Below, one piece after another: positions 1 through 7,784 of a stretch of 64,000 bases of DNA (the stretch's first letter is position 1; the number at the start of each line of letters is the position of its first letter). Under the pieces are notes generated by a model, which was given only the letters and a program-made list of their open reading frames with translations, had not been told where the DNA came from and did no database searches. The DNA comes from DDH964 sp963806685 (GTDB lineage: Bacteria > Desulfobacterota > Desulfuromonadia > Desulfuromonadales > DDH964), in the NCBI GenBank assembly GCA_963806685.1, contig CAWDZB010000022.1, forward strand, positions 1-64,000, read 5' to 3'. The translations under genes were made by a program, and so were the position numbers.

Positions 1-1065
1 CGCCGCGGCCACCGCCCGCAGGTTGCCCAGAAACAGCAGGATCACCAGCAGGGTGAAGATGATCGCGTCGCGCAGCGCGTCGAGCATGTTGGTGTTGGCG
101 GTCTGGATCAGGGTGTGCTGGGTGTCGGAGAGCTCAAACCGGATATTGGGATAGCGGGCCTTGAGTTTTTCGATCTCGGCGCGAGCGGCGTTGCTGGTCG
201 AGAGGACGGAACCGCCGGGAGCGCGTTGGATCGCCAGGGCGATTGCCTGTTTGCCGTTGCCGAGATAGCCGGAGAAGCGCCGTTGGTGCTCCCAGGTGAC
301 GGTGGCGATATCGCCCAGGGTGACGTTGGGGGCCACCGGCAGGCGTTGCAGATCTTCGATGCGGTCGCGCTCGCCGTAATACGTGACCGTGAAGAACGAA
401 CCGTCCCCCTTGCTGAAGCCGAGGGGCAGGTCCCGGTCGAGGGCGCGGATGGTCCCGGCAATCTTATCCAGGGCGATGCCGTGGGCCTTGGCCGCAAACG
501 GGTCGATATCGATGTTGATGGCGCTTTGGAAGCCGCCGAAGACCTCGACATTGCCGATCTGGGGATTGCGCAACAGGGCCGGCTTGATATCGCTGACCAC
601 CAGCTTGCGGATGGTGTCGATATCCAGGTTTGAATTGGCGGGCGACAGGGCGAATACATCGACCGGCAAAATGAAGGAACCGGCAGTGTAGATCGAGGGG
701 TTGACGCCGTCCGGCAGTTTGCCGCGCACCTTGTTGATGGCGTTGTTAACATCGACCGCCGCCGCGTCGAGCCCCTTTTTATACTCGAATTCGGCGGTCA
801 CGATCGACATCCCGGCAATGTTGGTCGAACTGACCTTGCGGATCAGCGCCAGGGTCGAAACCTCCTGCTCCACCGGCTTCGAGACCGTTGCGGCGACCAC
901 GTTGGCGGTGGCCCCGGGGACCTGACTGATGACGATCACGGTCGGCCGGTCGCTGTCCGGAAAGAGGTTTTTCGGCATCACGATCAGGCCGTAAACCCCG
1001 AGGACAAAGAGCCCGGCGATCACGCTGTAGAGCAGATAGGGCCGTTTATGGAAAAATTCGAACAT
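1..1065 (-). CDS. RND-family efflux permease, N-terminal part (cut by window edge)
   Basis: The reading frame is open from an ATG at 1065 to the window edge (355 codons). It starts MFEFFHKRPYLLYSVIAG, a first transmembrane helix typical of RND inner-membrane pumps (AcrB/CusA/HAE-1 superfamily). A periplasmic porter region follows, with the family pattern 'FPDSDRPTVIV...VPGATA...VSKPVEQEV'. It ends in a second hydrophobic helix (IIFTLLVILLFLGNLRAV), where TM2 begins in RND proteins. The protein would export its substrate using the proton gradient, together with the adaptor and TolC-type channel encoded just upstream (16 bp gap). Substrate is not readable from this part; heavy metal or small organic compounds are both possible. 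The missing portion (about 650-700 residues) lies beyond position 1. Confidence 0.9.
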   Translation of the reverse strand, partial: MFEFFHKRPYLLYSVIAGLFVLGVYGLIVMPKNLFPDSDRPTVIVISQVPGATANVVAATVSKPVEQEVSTLALIRKVSSTNIAGMSIVTAEFEYKKGLDAAAVDVNNAINKVRGKLPDGVNPSIYTAGSFILPVDVFALSPANSNLDIDTIRKLVVSDIKPALLRNPQIGNVEVFGGFQSAINIDIDPFAAKAHGIALDKIAGTIRALDRDLPLGFSKGDGSFFTVTYYGERDRIEDLQRLPVAPNVTLGDIATVTWEHQRRFSGYLGNGKQAIALAIQRAPGGSVLSTSNAARAEIEKLKARYPNIRFELSDTQHTLIQTANTNMLDALRDAIIFTLLVILLFLGNLRAVAAA

Positions 1066-1080
1066 GGTCTTGCTCCCCGG

Positions 1081-2226
1081 TCAGATGTCGCTACGGCGGA
1101 GGATTTTAACCGGTGCCCCGGAGGTGGCGCGCAGCAGGATATCCGGCTTGGCCAGCAGCAGGGTCTTGCCGCCCAGATCTTCCTCGACCATGACCCCTTG
1201 GCTGCCGCGGCGGATCACCGTCACCGGGGTTTTTCGGACCTGGCCATCGGCATAAATCAGCACGCTGGTGATGCCCTGGGTGGTGAGCAGCACGTCGTCG
1301 GGCAGCAGCACCCCGGTGCCGGTGTAGAGCACCAAAGCCACATTGAGGAATTCCCCTTCGACCAGGGAACCGCCGACGGGCAAGGCGGCGCGGTATTCGC
1401 GCAGACCGCTGGCCCCGGCCTGATTTTTGGCGGTCAGGGGGTATTGCCTGCCTGCATACGCGATGGCCGAAGCCTGCAGGTCGGAGGGCAGCTTGAGATC
1501 AAGATACAGGCCCTGATCCGCTGCGATCTTCAGGAGGGGCTTGCCCGGCACGGCCAGGTCGCCGACCATGGCCAGGCGGGCGCTCAAGGTGCCGCTGACC
1601 GGCGCCGTCAGGCGGGTGTAGCTGAGTTGGGTGGCGATGGCTTTTTCGCTCTGCCGCACTTCGTCCACACTCGACTGAAGCATGGCGATGCCGCTGCTGG
1701 CACTTTGTACCTGGGCCTTGAGTTGGGCGATGGTGGTTTCTTCCCGCTGGTACTCTTCGATCGAAGCGCCCTTGACATCGAGCAACTCTTTGGTGCGGCC
1801 GTGACTGTCGAGGGCATTCTGCAAGGCGGCCTCAGCCGCCTTGAGGTTTTGCCGCTTGGCGTCAAGATCGAAACCGAGGCTTTCGCGTTTGAGACGCAGA
1901 CTCTCCTGTTGGGCGCGCAATTCACGGTCGTCGATCTGCAGCAGCAGGTCGCCCTGTTTGACGGGCGCGCCCTCCTGCTTATAGAGCTTGAGAATGCGCC
2001 CGCTGATCTTGGTGGCGAGGAGGGTGGAACGGTCCGAGGAGACGACGCCCATCGCCGGTAGGGTCAGGGTGATTGCTCGCGGCTGGACCTCCAGCGCCTC
2101 CGCCACCACCGGCAGCACCGCAGCCACCGGCGCCTTGGCCAGCTCAGCCTGGCGGGTTTTCAGCAGGACGATAGCGCTGGCCACCGTCACCACCAGGATC
2201 AGAACCACAATCCATTTCTTTTTCAT
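1081..2226 (-). CDS. RND efflux periplasmic adaptor (membrane fusion protein)
   Basis: This 381-residue HlyD/AcrA-type adaptor has an N-terminal membrane anchor (residues about 4-23, IVVLILVVTVASAIVLL) and no lipobox. The first lipoyl half follows (ISGRILKLYKQEGAPVKQGD, then LLLQIDDREL), then a long alpha-helical coiled coil rich in Q, E, L and K (about 100-190), the second lipoyl half (YTRLTAPVSGTLSARLAMVGD) and beta-barrel segments. It should link the inner-membrane RND pump to the outer-membrane channel. Its ATG overlaps the TGA of the TolC-type gene in an ATGA arrangement, so translation is probably coupled. The order channel-adaptor-pump in one transcript supports a complete tripartite system. 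Confidence 0.93.
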   Translation of the reverse strand: MKKKWIVVLILVVTVASAIVLLKTRQAELAKAPVAAVLPVVAEALEVQPRAITLTLPAMGVVSSDRSTLLATKISGRILKLYKQEGAPVKQGDLLLQIDDRELRAQQESLRLKRESLGFDLDAKRQNLKAAEAALQNALDSHGRTKELLDVKGASIEEYQREETTIAQLKAQVQSASSGIAMLQSSVDEVRQSEKAIATQLSYTRLTAPVSGTLSARLAMVGDLAVPGKPLLKIAADQGLYLDLKLPSDLQASAIAYAGRQYPLTAKNQAGASGLREYRAALPVGGSLVEGEFLNVALVLYTGTGVLLPDDVLLTTQGITSVLIYADGQVRKTPVTVIRRGSQGVMVEEDLGGKTLLLAKPDILLRATSGAPVKILRRSDI

Positions 2227-3500
2227 TGGATAACTCCTGTCAGTTCCTCGCCGTAGAGCACCGCCTGTTGACTGATGATCTGCCAGCGATCAACCTCGGT
2301 TCGATTCAGGGCCGCCTCGGCATCGAGCACCCGGGTTTCGAAGCGGAGATATTCTTCGGTGGTCATGCGTCCGTTGCGATAGGCGACCTTTGCAATTTCG
2401 AGGAGCCGCCGGTTATTTTCGAGACTGGTCTGCGCCAGTTCGGTCGATTGATCGAGGACCGGCAGCTGCCGTTTGAGGCTCTCGGCCTCGGCGGCCAGAT
2501 CGATCCGCAGCTGGGCCAGCTGCTGCCGCTGGCGTTGCAGCTGCACCCTGGCCTGATCGATCGACGTGCTCAGCTGGCGATCAAACAGGGGGAGCACCAG
2601 CGCCACCCCGAGGTAGTTGTAGCTGCGCTCGATGGACCGGCCGGTGTTGTAGGCCTCCCCTTCATTTTCCGAAATCACCCCTTCCAGCCTGACCGTTGGA
2701 TAGTGCTGATCCCAGGCCTGCTGCAGTTCCTTCTCGCTGGCGGCGACCGTGGCCTCCTGCTGCAGCTGGCGCAGATAGGGAGCTTCGGTCACCGGGCGTT
2801 TCAGCGCGATCGGGACAAAGCGGTCGAGCCGGATTCCGGTCAATTGCTCCAACTGGCTGGTCAGGCTGACGGCCTGGCGTCGCAGGTCGTTGCGCTGTTT
2901 CTGCAGATCGTAAAGGGTCGTTTCAACCTTGAGCAGTTCCGACTCCGGCGTGCGCCCTATCTTGACCGCCAGTTGCAGGTCATCTCTGGTTTTACTCAAG
3001 GATTCGATACGCGAGGCGATGGCGGCGTCCAGGTGGCTGGTGAATGCCAGGGAGGCGTCGAGGGAGACCACCGCCGCCTGGCGGGTGACCAGCCGGAGCC
3101 GGTGCCCGGCCCTGCTGGCTTTCTGCACCTGCTTGACCTTGTCCGCCAGCGAGTAGAGGCTCTTGACGAAAACCGGCATCTCCACCCGCAGCCCATACCG
3201 CAGAATATCGTCAGAAAAGGGGATGGAGTCGCCAGCAGCAATGTTGACTTCGGTCGGCGGCATCGGCCGCAGGTTGGTCGGTGAACTGTAGCGGGTATAG
3301 CTGCCGAAGGCCGCGAGCCGGGGATAGAGCTCGGCCCGGGCCTGCTGCAGTTGAACCTCTGCCGACCTGACCCCGAGCGCACTGGCGGCGAGATCCGGCT
3401 GTTGCGCAACGGCTTCCAGCAAGTTGGTGATGCTCGGCTCGGCCGCCAGCGCCGGCAGCCCCCAAAACATCAGCAGCAGCAGAAGACTCAGGTATTTCAT
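2223..3500 (-). CDS. TolC-family outer-membrane efflux channel
   Basis: The product is 425 residues from the ATG at 3500. That start is chosen because AAGGAG lies six bases ahead of it; an in-frame TTG at 3515 is less likely. A signal peptide (MKYLSLLLLLMFWGLPALAA) is followed by long amphipathic helices rich in Q, L, R and A, with the two-fold OEP repeat architecture (AEPSITNLLEAVAQQPDLAAS near the start and a second repeat around residue 230). It would form the outer-membrane/periplasmic duct of the tripartite pump. Length matches the usual 420-480 residues of the family. Order in the transcript: TSUP permease, this gene, adaptor, pump. Confidence 0.92.
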   Translation of the reverse strand: MKYLSLLLLLMFWGLPALAAEPSITNLLEAVAQQPDLAASALGVRSAEVQLQQARAELYPRLAAFGSYTRYSSPTNLRPMPPTEVNIAAGDSIPFSDDILRYGLRVEMPVFVKSLYSLADKVKQVQKASRAGHRLRLVTRQAAVVSLDASLAFTSHLDAAIASRIESLSKTRDDLQLAVKIGRTPESELLKVETTLYDLQKQRNDLRRQAVSLTSQLEQLTGIRLDRFVPIALKRPVTEAPYLRQLQQEATVAASEKELQQAWDQHYPTVRLEGVISENEGEAYNTGRSIERSYNYLGVALVLPLFDRQLSTSIDQARVQLQRQRQQLAQLRIDLAAEAESLKRQLPVLDQSTELAQTSLENNRRLLEIAKVAYRNGRMTTEEYLRFETRVLDAEAALNRTEVDRWQIISQQAVLYGEELTGVIQ

Positions 3501-3531
3501 CAGGGACTCCTTCAAGGTTGCCTCCTTCTTT

Positions 3532-4281
3532 TTACCCCACCAGTTGCAGCCCCATTTTCAGGGCCAGCAGCAACAAGAGGGCTCCGAGGAACTTTTTCAC
3601 GGTCCCCGGCTTAAGCCGGTCGTGCATAAACCTGGTGCCCAAGCTGCCGCCCAGATAGGCCGCCACCGCCGCCGGAATCATCAGCCACAGCTCGGCATGC
3701 CCCATCGCCAAATAGGCAATCAGGCCGCTCAGCGAGGAGAAGGGGACGACGAAGGCGGTGATCACGGCGACCTTCTTCGGGTTGAAGCCGAGCAGGATCA
3801 AGAGCGGCGCGATCAGCCCGCCGCCCCCTACCCCGAGCAGCCCCGACAGGTAACCGGCCACCGCGCCGATCAGCGCCGGGGCCAGGAGCGGCCGGTCCTC
3901 CCGGTACTGGCCCTCGAAGCGTCCGGCGCGGAAAAAGATCAGCATCACCCCGGAAAAAGCCAGGAACAGGGTGAAGATCGCCAGGACCACCGCCGTGGGG
4001 ATCCAGTGGCTTGACCAGGCGCCGAGCGGGGCGAGCAGGAAGGAACTGACGATGATCGGCACGCCGAACCTGAAATCGAGCCGTTTTGCGCGGATATTGT
4101 CGACACTCGCCCCGGTCATGCTCAGGGTGTTAACCAACAGCCCGGTCGGCTTGGCGACCAGGAGCGGCAGCCCGAGCCAGTGGAGGGCCGGCACCAGGGC
4201 GACCGCCGACCCGATGCCGCCGAGGGCGAAGAGAAAGCTCAGGCCGAAAGCGAGCAGGGAGACGATCAACCATTCATTCAT
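3532..4281 (-). CDS. TSUP (TauE/SafE-type) membrane permease
   Basis: This 249-residue integral membrane protein has about eight hydrophobic helices and the TSUP signatures 'SAVALVPALHWLGLP', 'SGLLGVGGGGLIAPLLI' and 'AVAAYLGGSLGTR'. TSUP proteins move sulfite, sulfoacetate or other small anions across the inner membrane. Here the gene leads the tripartite-pump transcript. I prefer the ATG at 4281 over an in-frame TTG at 4293. A palindrome matching the operators of the ArsR-type gene lies at 4303-4318, 22 bp ahead of the start, so expression is probably tied to that regulator. The transported substrate cannot be read from sequence. Confidence 0.88.
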   Translation of the reverse strand: MNEWLIVSLLAFGLSFLFALGGIGSAVALVPALHWLGLPLLVAKPTGLLVNTLSMTGASVDNIRAKRLDFRFGVPIIVSSFLLAPLGAWSSHWIPTAVVLAIFTLFLAFSGVMLIFFRAGRFEGQYREDRPLLAPALIGAVAGYLSGLLGVGGGGLIAPLLILLGFNPKKVAVITAFVVPFSSLSGLIAYLAMGHAELWLMIPAAVAAYLGGSLGTRFMHDRLKPGTVKKFLGALLLLLALKMGLQLVG

Positions 4282-4302
4282 CGTTGTCCCCAAAACCTAC
4301 GC

Positions 4303-4318
4303 TTGGCGTTTTCGCCAA
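4303..4318 (-). promoter_or_regulatory. Candidate ArsR-type operator, copy 3 (TSUP/RND transcript)
   Basis: The sequence is TTGGC-GTTTTC-GCCAA, a perfect 5-bp inverted repeat (extendable by C/G) with a 6-bp spacer. It matches the palindromes at 9137-9152 and 9527-9542 in both arms and spacing. It sits between the CDF transporter stop and the TSUP start, which suggests a separate promoter for the TSUP-TolC-adaptor-RND genes under the same repressor. Confidence 0.7.
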
Positions 4319-4360
4319 ATTCCAGAGCAAAAAAATCGGGGCGATCAGGTGCGCCACAGG

Positions 4361-5276
4361 TCAATCCTGGCCGTGGGCCTGCTGGCGGTACTTTCCCGTC
4401 AGACAGGTGCCGACTTCGAACTGCAGGGTCACGTGGTTGATGCCGAACCGCTCGTACAGCAGGTTTTCGATCGCTTCGGCGAGGGGTCCGGTTTCCTGGA
4501 GGGTCTCAAGTTCGGTATTGACATGCGCCTCGAAATGGAGATCGTCATCGTCTACCCGCCAGAGGTGGATGTGATGGACATTGCAGATCCCGGCTAGTTC
4601 CTCCAGCGTCGCCTGCAGCTCATCCAAAGAGATCGACCCCGGCACCTTGAGCATCAGGACGTCGATGGCGGCCAGCAGGATCTTCCAGCTCTCCCAGCCG
4701 ACATAGACGGCGATCAGCAGGCTCAGCACCGGGTCGACCCAGAACTGGTTGAAGAGCCGGATGGCCACGGCGCCGAGAATCACCGCCACGCTGGAGACGG
4801 CATCCGAGAGCAGATGCAGGTAGGCCGAACGGATGTTCAGGTTGCTCTTGCGCGCCGCGATGCAACAGCCAGGTGCCGATCAGGTTGGCCGCCAGGCCGA
4901 TACTGGCGACGATCAGCATCATGCTGCCGTCGACGGCCTGCGGATGTTGCAGTTTGGTCACCGCTTCGCGCACCAGGTAGACGGCAATCGCCAGCAGCAC
5001 CCCGGCGTTGAGGATCGCGGCCAGGACCTGGGCGCGCTTGAGGCCGAAGGTGTACCGGTCGTTTCTCGGCCTCTGGCTCAAACGCAGAGCGGCGTAGCTG
5101 ACGATGATGGCGATGCCGTCGCTGAAATTGTGCAGCGCGTCGGAGATCAGCGACAGGCTGCCGGACATCACGCCGCCGACGACTTCGACCAGGGTGATGG
5201 TGAAGTTGAGCAGCATGGTCACGACCATCCGGGACCCGGAAGTTTCGCCCTGGTCGTGATGGTGGTGTTCCGCCAT
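4361..5276 (-). pseudogene. Cation diffusion facilitator (CzcD/ZitB-type) transporter, +1 frameshift
   Basis: The start is MAEHHHHDQGETSGSR at 5276, a His-rich N-terminus. CDF helices follow with the zinc site 'SLISDALHNFSDG' (HxxxD in TM2) and 'RYTFGLKRAQVLAAILNAG'. The frame breaks after WLLHRG at about 4851-4856 and resumes as SNLNIRSAYLHLLSDAVSSV (second HxxxD site) through to the C-terminal cytoplasmic domain. Total length is 916 nt, one base over a whole number of codons. Removing one C at the GGCGCGCAAGAG site gives an uninterrupted protein of about 304 residues, the usual CDF length. It is therefore either a recent +1 mutation or a sequence error; no other damage is visible. It would export Zn/Cd/Co-type divalent cations in exchange for protons. 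Confidence 0.85.
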
Positions 5277-5281
5277 GGTTT

Positions 5282-5878
5282 TCAGCCCCGGCAGGGGATG
5301 CAGAGCGGCCCGCCCGGCGACTCCTGCAGCTTGTTGACGAAGGTCAGCTCCCCGCATTTGGCGCAGGGCTGAGCTTCGAACTCCGCCTTGCCCCGGGGCA
5401 CCGCGACCTGCTGCACCGGGCCGATGCTCAGGAACATCTCTTCCGGCAGATTCAGGATCTTGTCGACCAGCGGGTCGGCGATGGCGGCCGGGATGTCCTG
5501 GGGCGGCACGCCGGCCTTGCGCTGCTGGACGAAGGGGGACTGAAGCGCCTGGGCAAAGAATTCCGGCTTCAGCGAGACCCGCACCGCCCGTCCGGTCTTG
5601 GCGTCGATCAGGGTGAAGGCCATCTTGTTGTAATAGAGCTTCTTGATGTTCGATTTGCCGTAGGTGCAGCCGGTGGCGGTCATGATGCCGTCGAGAAAGC
5701 AGCCGGCGGCGTGGCCTTCGCCGGTCTCGGCCAAGACCCGCAACTCCTTGTCCTGCGAGCGCTCGACACCGAGGGCGTTCATGGCCGCCAGCCCGGCGCG
5801 CAGGCCCATCGGCATGGCCGGGCATTTGTGGCCGTGGAATTTCACGCCCGTTTCCAGAATTTCTTCGAAAGTCGTCAT
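5282..5878 (-). CDS. FmdE-family protein with C-terminal zinc ribbon
   Basis: The product is 198 residues. The FmdE core carries 'KFHGHKCPAMPMGLRAG' near residue 13 and 'HAAGCFLDGIMTATGCTYG' near 57, giving conserved His and Cys metal ligands. The C-terminus has two CxxC knuckles (CAKC and CIPC) forming a zinc ribbon. FmdE proteins were named from the formylmethanofuran dehydrogenase operon, but many homologues occur away from methanogenesis and their role is not settled. Here it sits between a CcdA-like protein and a CDF transporter in a thiol/metal block with no other methanofuran gene, so a metal-binding or redox accessory role is more plausible. Function is inferred only. Confidence 0.8.
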   Translation of the reverse strand: MTTFEEILETGVKFHGHKCPAMPMGLRAGLAAMNALGVERSQDKELRVLAETGEGHAAGCFLDGIMTATGCTYGKSNIKKLYYNKMAFTLIDAKTGRAVRVSLKPEFFAQALQSPFVQQRKAGVPPQDIPAAIADPLVDKILNLPEEMFLSIGPVQQVAVPRGKAEFEAQPCAKCGELTFVNKLQESPGGPLCIPCRG

Positions 5879-5935
5879 GGGCTTTCTCCCTTTCGGTTTG
5901 AGGAGCCTCTTGTTGTGGACCTGAACGCCCCGGCG

Positions 5936-6637
5936 TCAGGCGTAGGTGCTGTAAATTAACCACCCACCACCGGAAATAACCAGAATACCGCAGATTTTTT
6001 TGACGATCAGCGCGCCCCTGGAGCGTTCGTTCCAGTCGAGATAGCGCTGCACCACTTCGGTGAAGGTGCCGGCCAAAACGATCAGCGCGCAATGGCCGAG
6101 GCCGTAGGCCAACAACAGCGAGGCCGCGTACACCGGGCTGGCGGCCGCCCGGTTGAAGACGACGGCGAGCATCGGCGCCATGTAGGCAAAGGTACAGGGG
6201 CCGAGGGCGACGCCGAAGATCAGTCCGAGTAGAAACGCGGCCAGCATCCCCTTGCGGGCAATACCCACCCGGCCCGGGGCCGACCAGGGCATGGGCAAAA
6301 AGTCGAGCAGGTGCAGTCCGACCAGGAACAAGACCGCCGCCACCAGGTACGTCCCCCAGGCACCGACATCGCCCAGCATGCGCCCCGCCGCCGCCGTGGC
6401 CACGCCGATGGCCGCGATGGTGATGAGGATACCGACGGCAAAGAGACTGGAGATGACGAAGGCGCGCCGGGTCGGCATCCGCCCCTGGCCGTCGATGAAG
6501 CCGACGATGAGGGGAATGCTCGCCAGATGGCAGGGGGAGAGGAGCACGCTCAGGATGCCCCAGGCGAGGGAAGCGGTCAGGGCCAGCAGCGGGGCGCCGG
6601 TGACGGCGTGGGTCAGGGCGATAAAGAGCGATTCCAT
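5936..6637 (-). CDS. CcdA/DsbD-type transmembrane thiol-disulfide carrier
   Basis: This 233-residue protein has six predicted helices. It carries the CcdA cysteine motifs 'LSPCHLASIPLIVGF' near residue 33 and 'GVALGPCTFAYMAP' near 145, which mark the two redox cysteines that pass electrons from cytoplasmic thioredoxin to the periplasm. It is followed downstream by the FmdE-like gene and preceded by a signal-peptide-bearing thioredoxin, its likely periplasmic partner. In this arsenic/metal block it probably supplies reducing power to periplasmic thiol proteins rather than serving cytochrome c maturation; that is inference from context. Confidence 0.88.
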   Translation of the reverse strand: MESLFIALTHAVTGAPLLALTASLAWGILSVLLSPCHLASIPLIVGFIDGQGRMPTRRAFVISSLFAVGILITIAAIGVATAAAGRMLGDVGAWGTYLVAAVLFLVGLHLLDFLPMPWSAPGRVGIARKGMLAAFLLGLIFGVALGPCTFAYMAPMLAVVFNRAAASPVYAASLLLAYGLGHCALIVLAGTFTEVVQRYLDWNERSRGALIVKKICGILVISGGGWLIYSTYA

Positions 6638-6650
6638 GATCGTTGCCCGA

Positions 6651-7025
6651 TCAGTTGTTGAAGTCGTAGCCCAACTCCCGCCACTTGGCGAGAATGTCCT
6701 CCCGGGAGATGAAGCCCTGGTGGCGGTACAGTTCCTGGCCGGTGGGGGAGAAGAAGATCTGCGTGGGAATCATCCGCACCCCGTAGGGTATGGCCTGGTC
6801 CTGATGCTTCCAGACATCGATGAACTCCACTTGCAGCTTGCCGGCATGGCTGGTTTTCAGCGCGTCCAGGATCGGCGCCATCATCCGGCAGGGGATGCAC
6901 TTGTCGGCACCCAGGTCGAGCAGGCGCGGCAGGGGTAGATTTTCGGCCGCCTTGGCCGCCCCGGACAGCATCAGCCCACCGGCGACGAGCAACAACACTG
7001 CGATCAGCTGGCGTATCGATTTCAT
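6651..7025 (-). CDS. Periplasmic thioredoxin-like protein (CIPC active site)
   Basis: The product is 124 residues with a cleavable signal peptide (MKSIRQLIAVLLLVAGGLML...AKA). A thioredoxin fold follows, with the active site 'DKCIPCRMMAPIL' (CIPC in place of the common CGPC) and the cis-proline region 'YGVRMIPTQIFF'. It lies 13 bp upstream of the CcdA-like gene on the same strand, the standard partner arrangement: the membrane protein would re-reduce it. It is likely a disulfide reductase acting in the periplasm on the ArsF-like or metal-binding proteins of this block. Confidence 0.88.
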   Translation of the reverse strand: MKSIRQLIAVLLLVAGGLMLSGAAKAAENLPLPRLLDLGADKCIPCRMMAPILDALKTSHAGKLQVEFIDVWKHQDQAIPYGVRMIPTQIFFSPTGQELYRHQGFISREDILAKWRELGYDFNN

Positions 7026-7070
7026 GGTCTCTCCAGCGGTTAAAGGGTTTTTCCCAAGGCCCGGACCGTC

Positions 7071-7490
7071 TCAGAGGTAGGCGGCAACGGCATCCTTCAC
7101 CAGCTTCGTAAATCCGGCTTCATCCCCTTCGAAGGCCCAGATATCTTCCAGGTTTTTCCGGGCGACGGGTTGGCCGTCATGGACCTTTTCGATCACCAGC
7201 GCCTTGGTAAAGAGCTTGAACTCATCGGCATAGTGACGGTTCGCGGGCAGATCCATGTTGAGCACCTGCCATTCCACCCGGCCGCCCGCCATTTCCTTGG
7301 CGAAGTAGCTATCCAGCGTCTTTTTGGAAAAGGTCTCGAACTCCAGACAGGTCGAGCAGCGCACCGTCTGGTGAAAGTAATAAACGACTACCTTGTCCCC
7401 CGCGGTGACGCCGGCCACGGATGGGGATGCGGGGGACAGAAGCAGCAGCGGCAGGACCAGCAGAACCGGAAGCAAGCGGCGGATCGACAT
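7071..7490 (-). CDS. ArsF-like secreted thioredoxin-fold protein
   Basis: The product is 139 residues with a signal peptide (MSIRRLLPVLLVLPLLLLSP). A domain follows with 'VYYFHQTVRCSTCLEFETF' (CxxC), then 'VEWQVLNMDLPANRHYADEF' and 'TKALVIEKVHDG'. The overall pattern matches the family annotated as 'nitrophenyl compound nitroreductase subunit ArsF', regularly found in arsenic gene clusters of Geobacter-like bacteria. The enzymatic activity implied by that name is not demonstrated by anything in the sequence. A thiol-redox or metalloid-binding role in the periplasm is the conservative reading. Neighbours on both sides are thioredoxin-fold proteins. Confidence 0.75.
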   Translation of the reverse strand: MSIRRLLPVLLVLPLLLLSPASPSVAGVTAGDKVVVYYFHQTVRCSTCLEFETFSKKTLDSYFAKEMAGGRVEWQVLNMDLPANRHYADEFKLFTKALVIEKVHDGQPVARKNLEDIWAFEGDEAGFTKLVKDAVAAYL

Positions 7491-7515
7491 CGGACACCTC
7501 CCCTAAGAGCGGCTG

Positions 7516-7749
7516 TTAACGCAGCAGTTTCTTGATCTGCTCGGCCTTGAGCACCTTGCCCTGGGAAACCACCTTGCCATCGATGGCCAACCCCGGCGTG
7601 GTCATCACGCCGAACTGCATGATTTCGTTGATGCCGGTCACCTTTTCGAACTCCACCTCTTCGCCCAGCGCCTGGGCGGCCTCCTTGGCGTTGGCGGCCA
7701 GTTCGTTGCACTTGGCACAGCCGGTACCGAGAATCTGGATCTTTTTCAT
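7516..7749 (-). CDS. Small redox-active disulfide (thioredoxin-like) protein
   Basis: The product is 77 residues, cytoplasmic, with no signal peptide. It starts MKKIQILGTGCAKCNELAA, the CxxC (CAKC) active site of the 'redox-active disulfide protein 2' family. The fold continues with 'MQFGVMTTPGLAIDGKVVS', where TTP supplies the cis-proline. Such mini-thioredoxins usually sit beside DUF318/ArsP permeases, as here: the permease stop is 35 bp upstream. AGGAGAAA ahead of the ATG gives a good ribosome site. It probably delivers electrons or substrate on the cytoplasmic side. Confidence 0.88.
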   Translation of the reverse strand: MKKIQILGTGCAKCNELAANAKEAAQALGEEVEFEKVTGINEIMQFGVMTTPGLAIDGKVVSQGKVLKAEQIKKLLR

Positions 7750-7784
7750 TCCGTTTTCTCCTTTGCTTGGAATTGAACAACCAA

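Noticed and set aside
4845..4856. Programmed +1 frameshifting in the CDF gene and in the gene at 62390
   Set aside because: The shared 12-mer is read in different zero frames, so the decoding-site codons differ, and neither family is known for programmed shifting. Kept as an error or mutation hypothesis.
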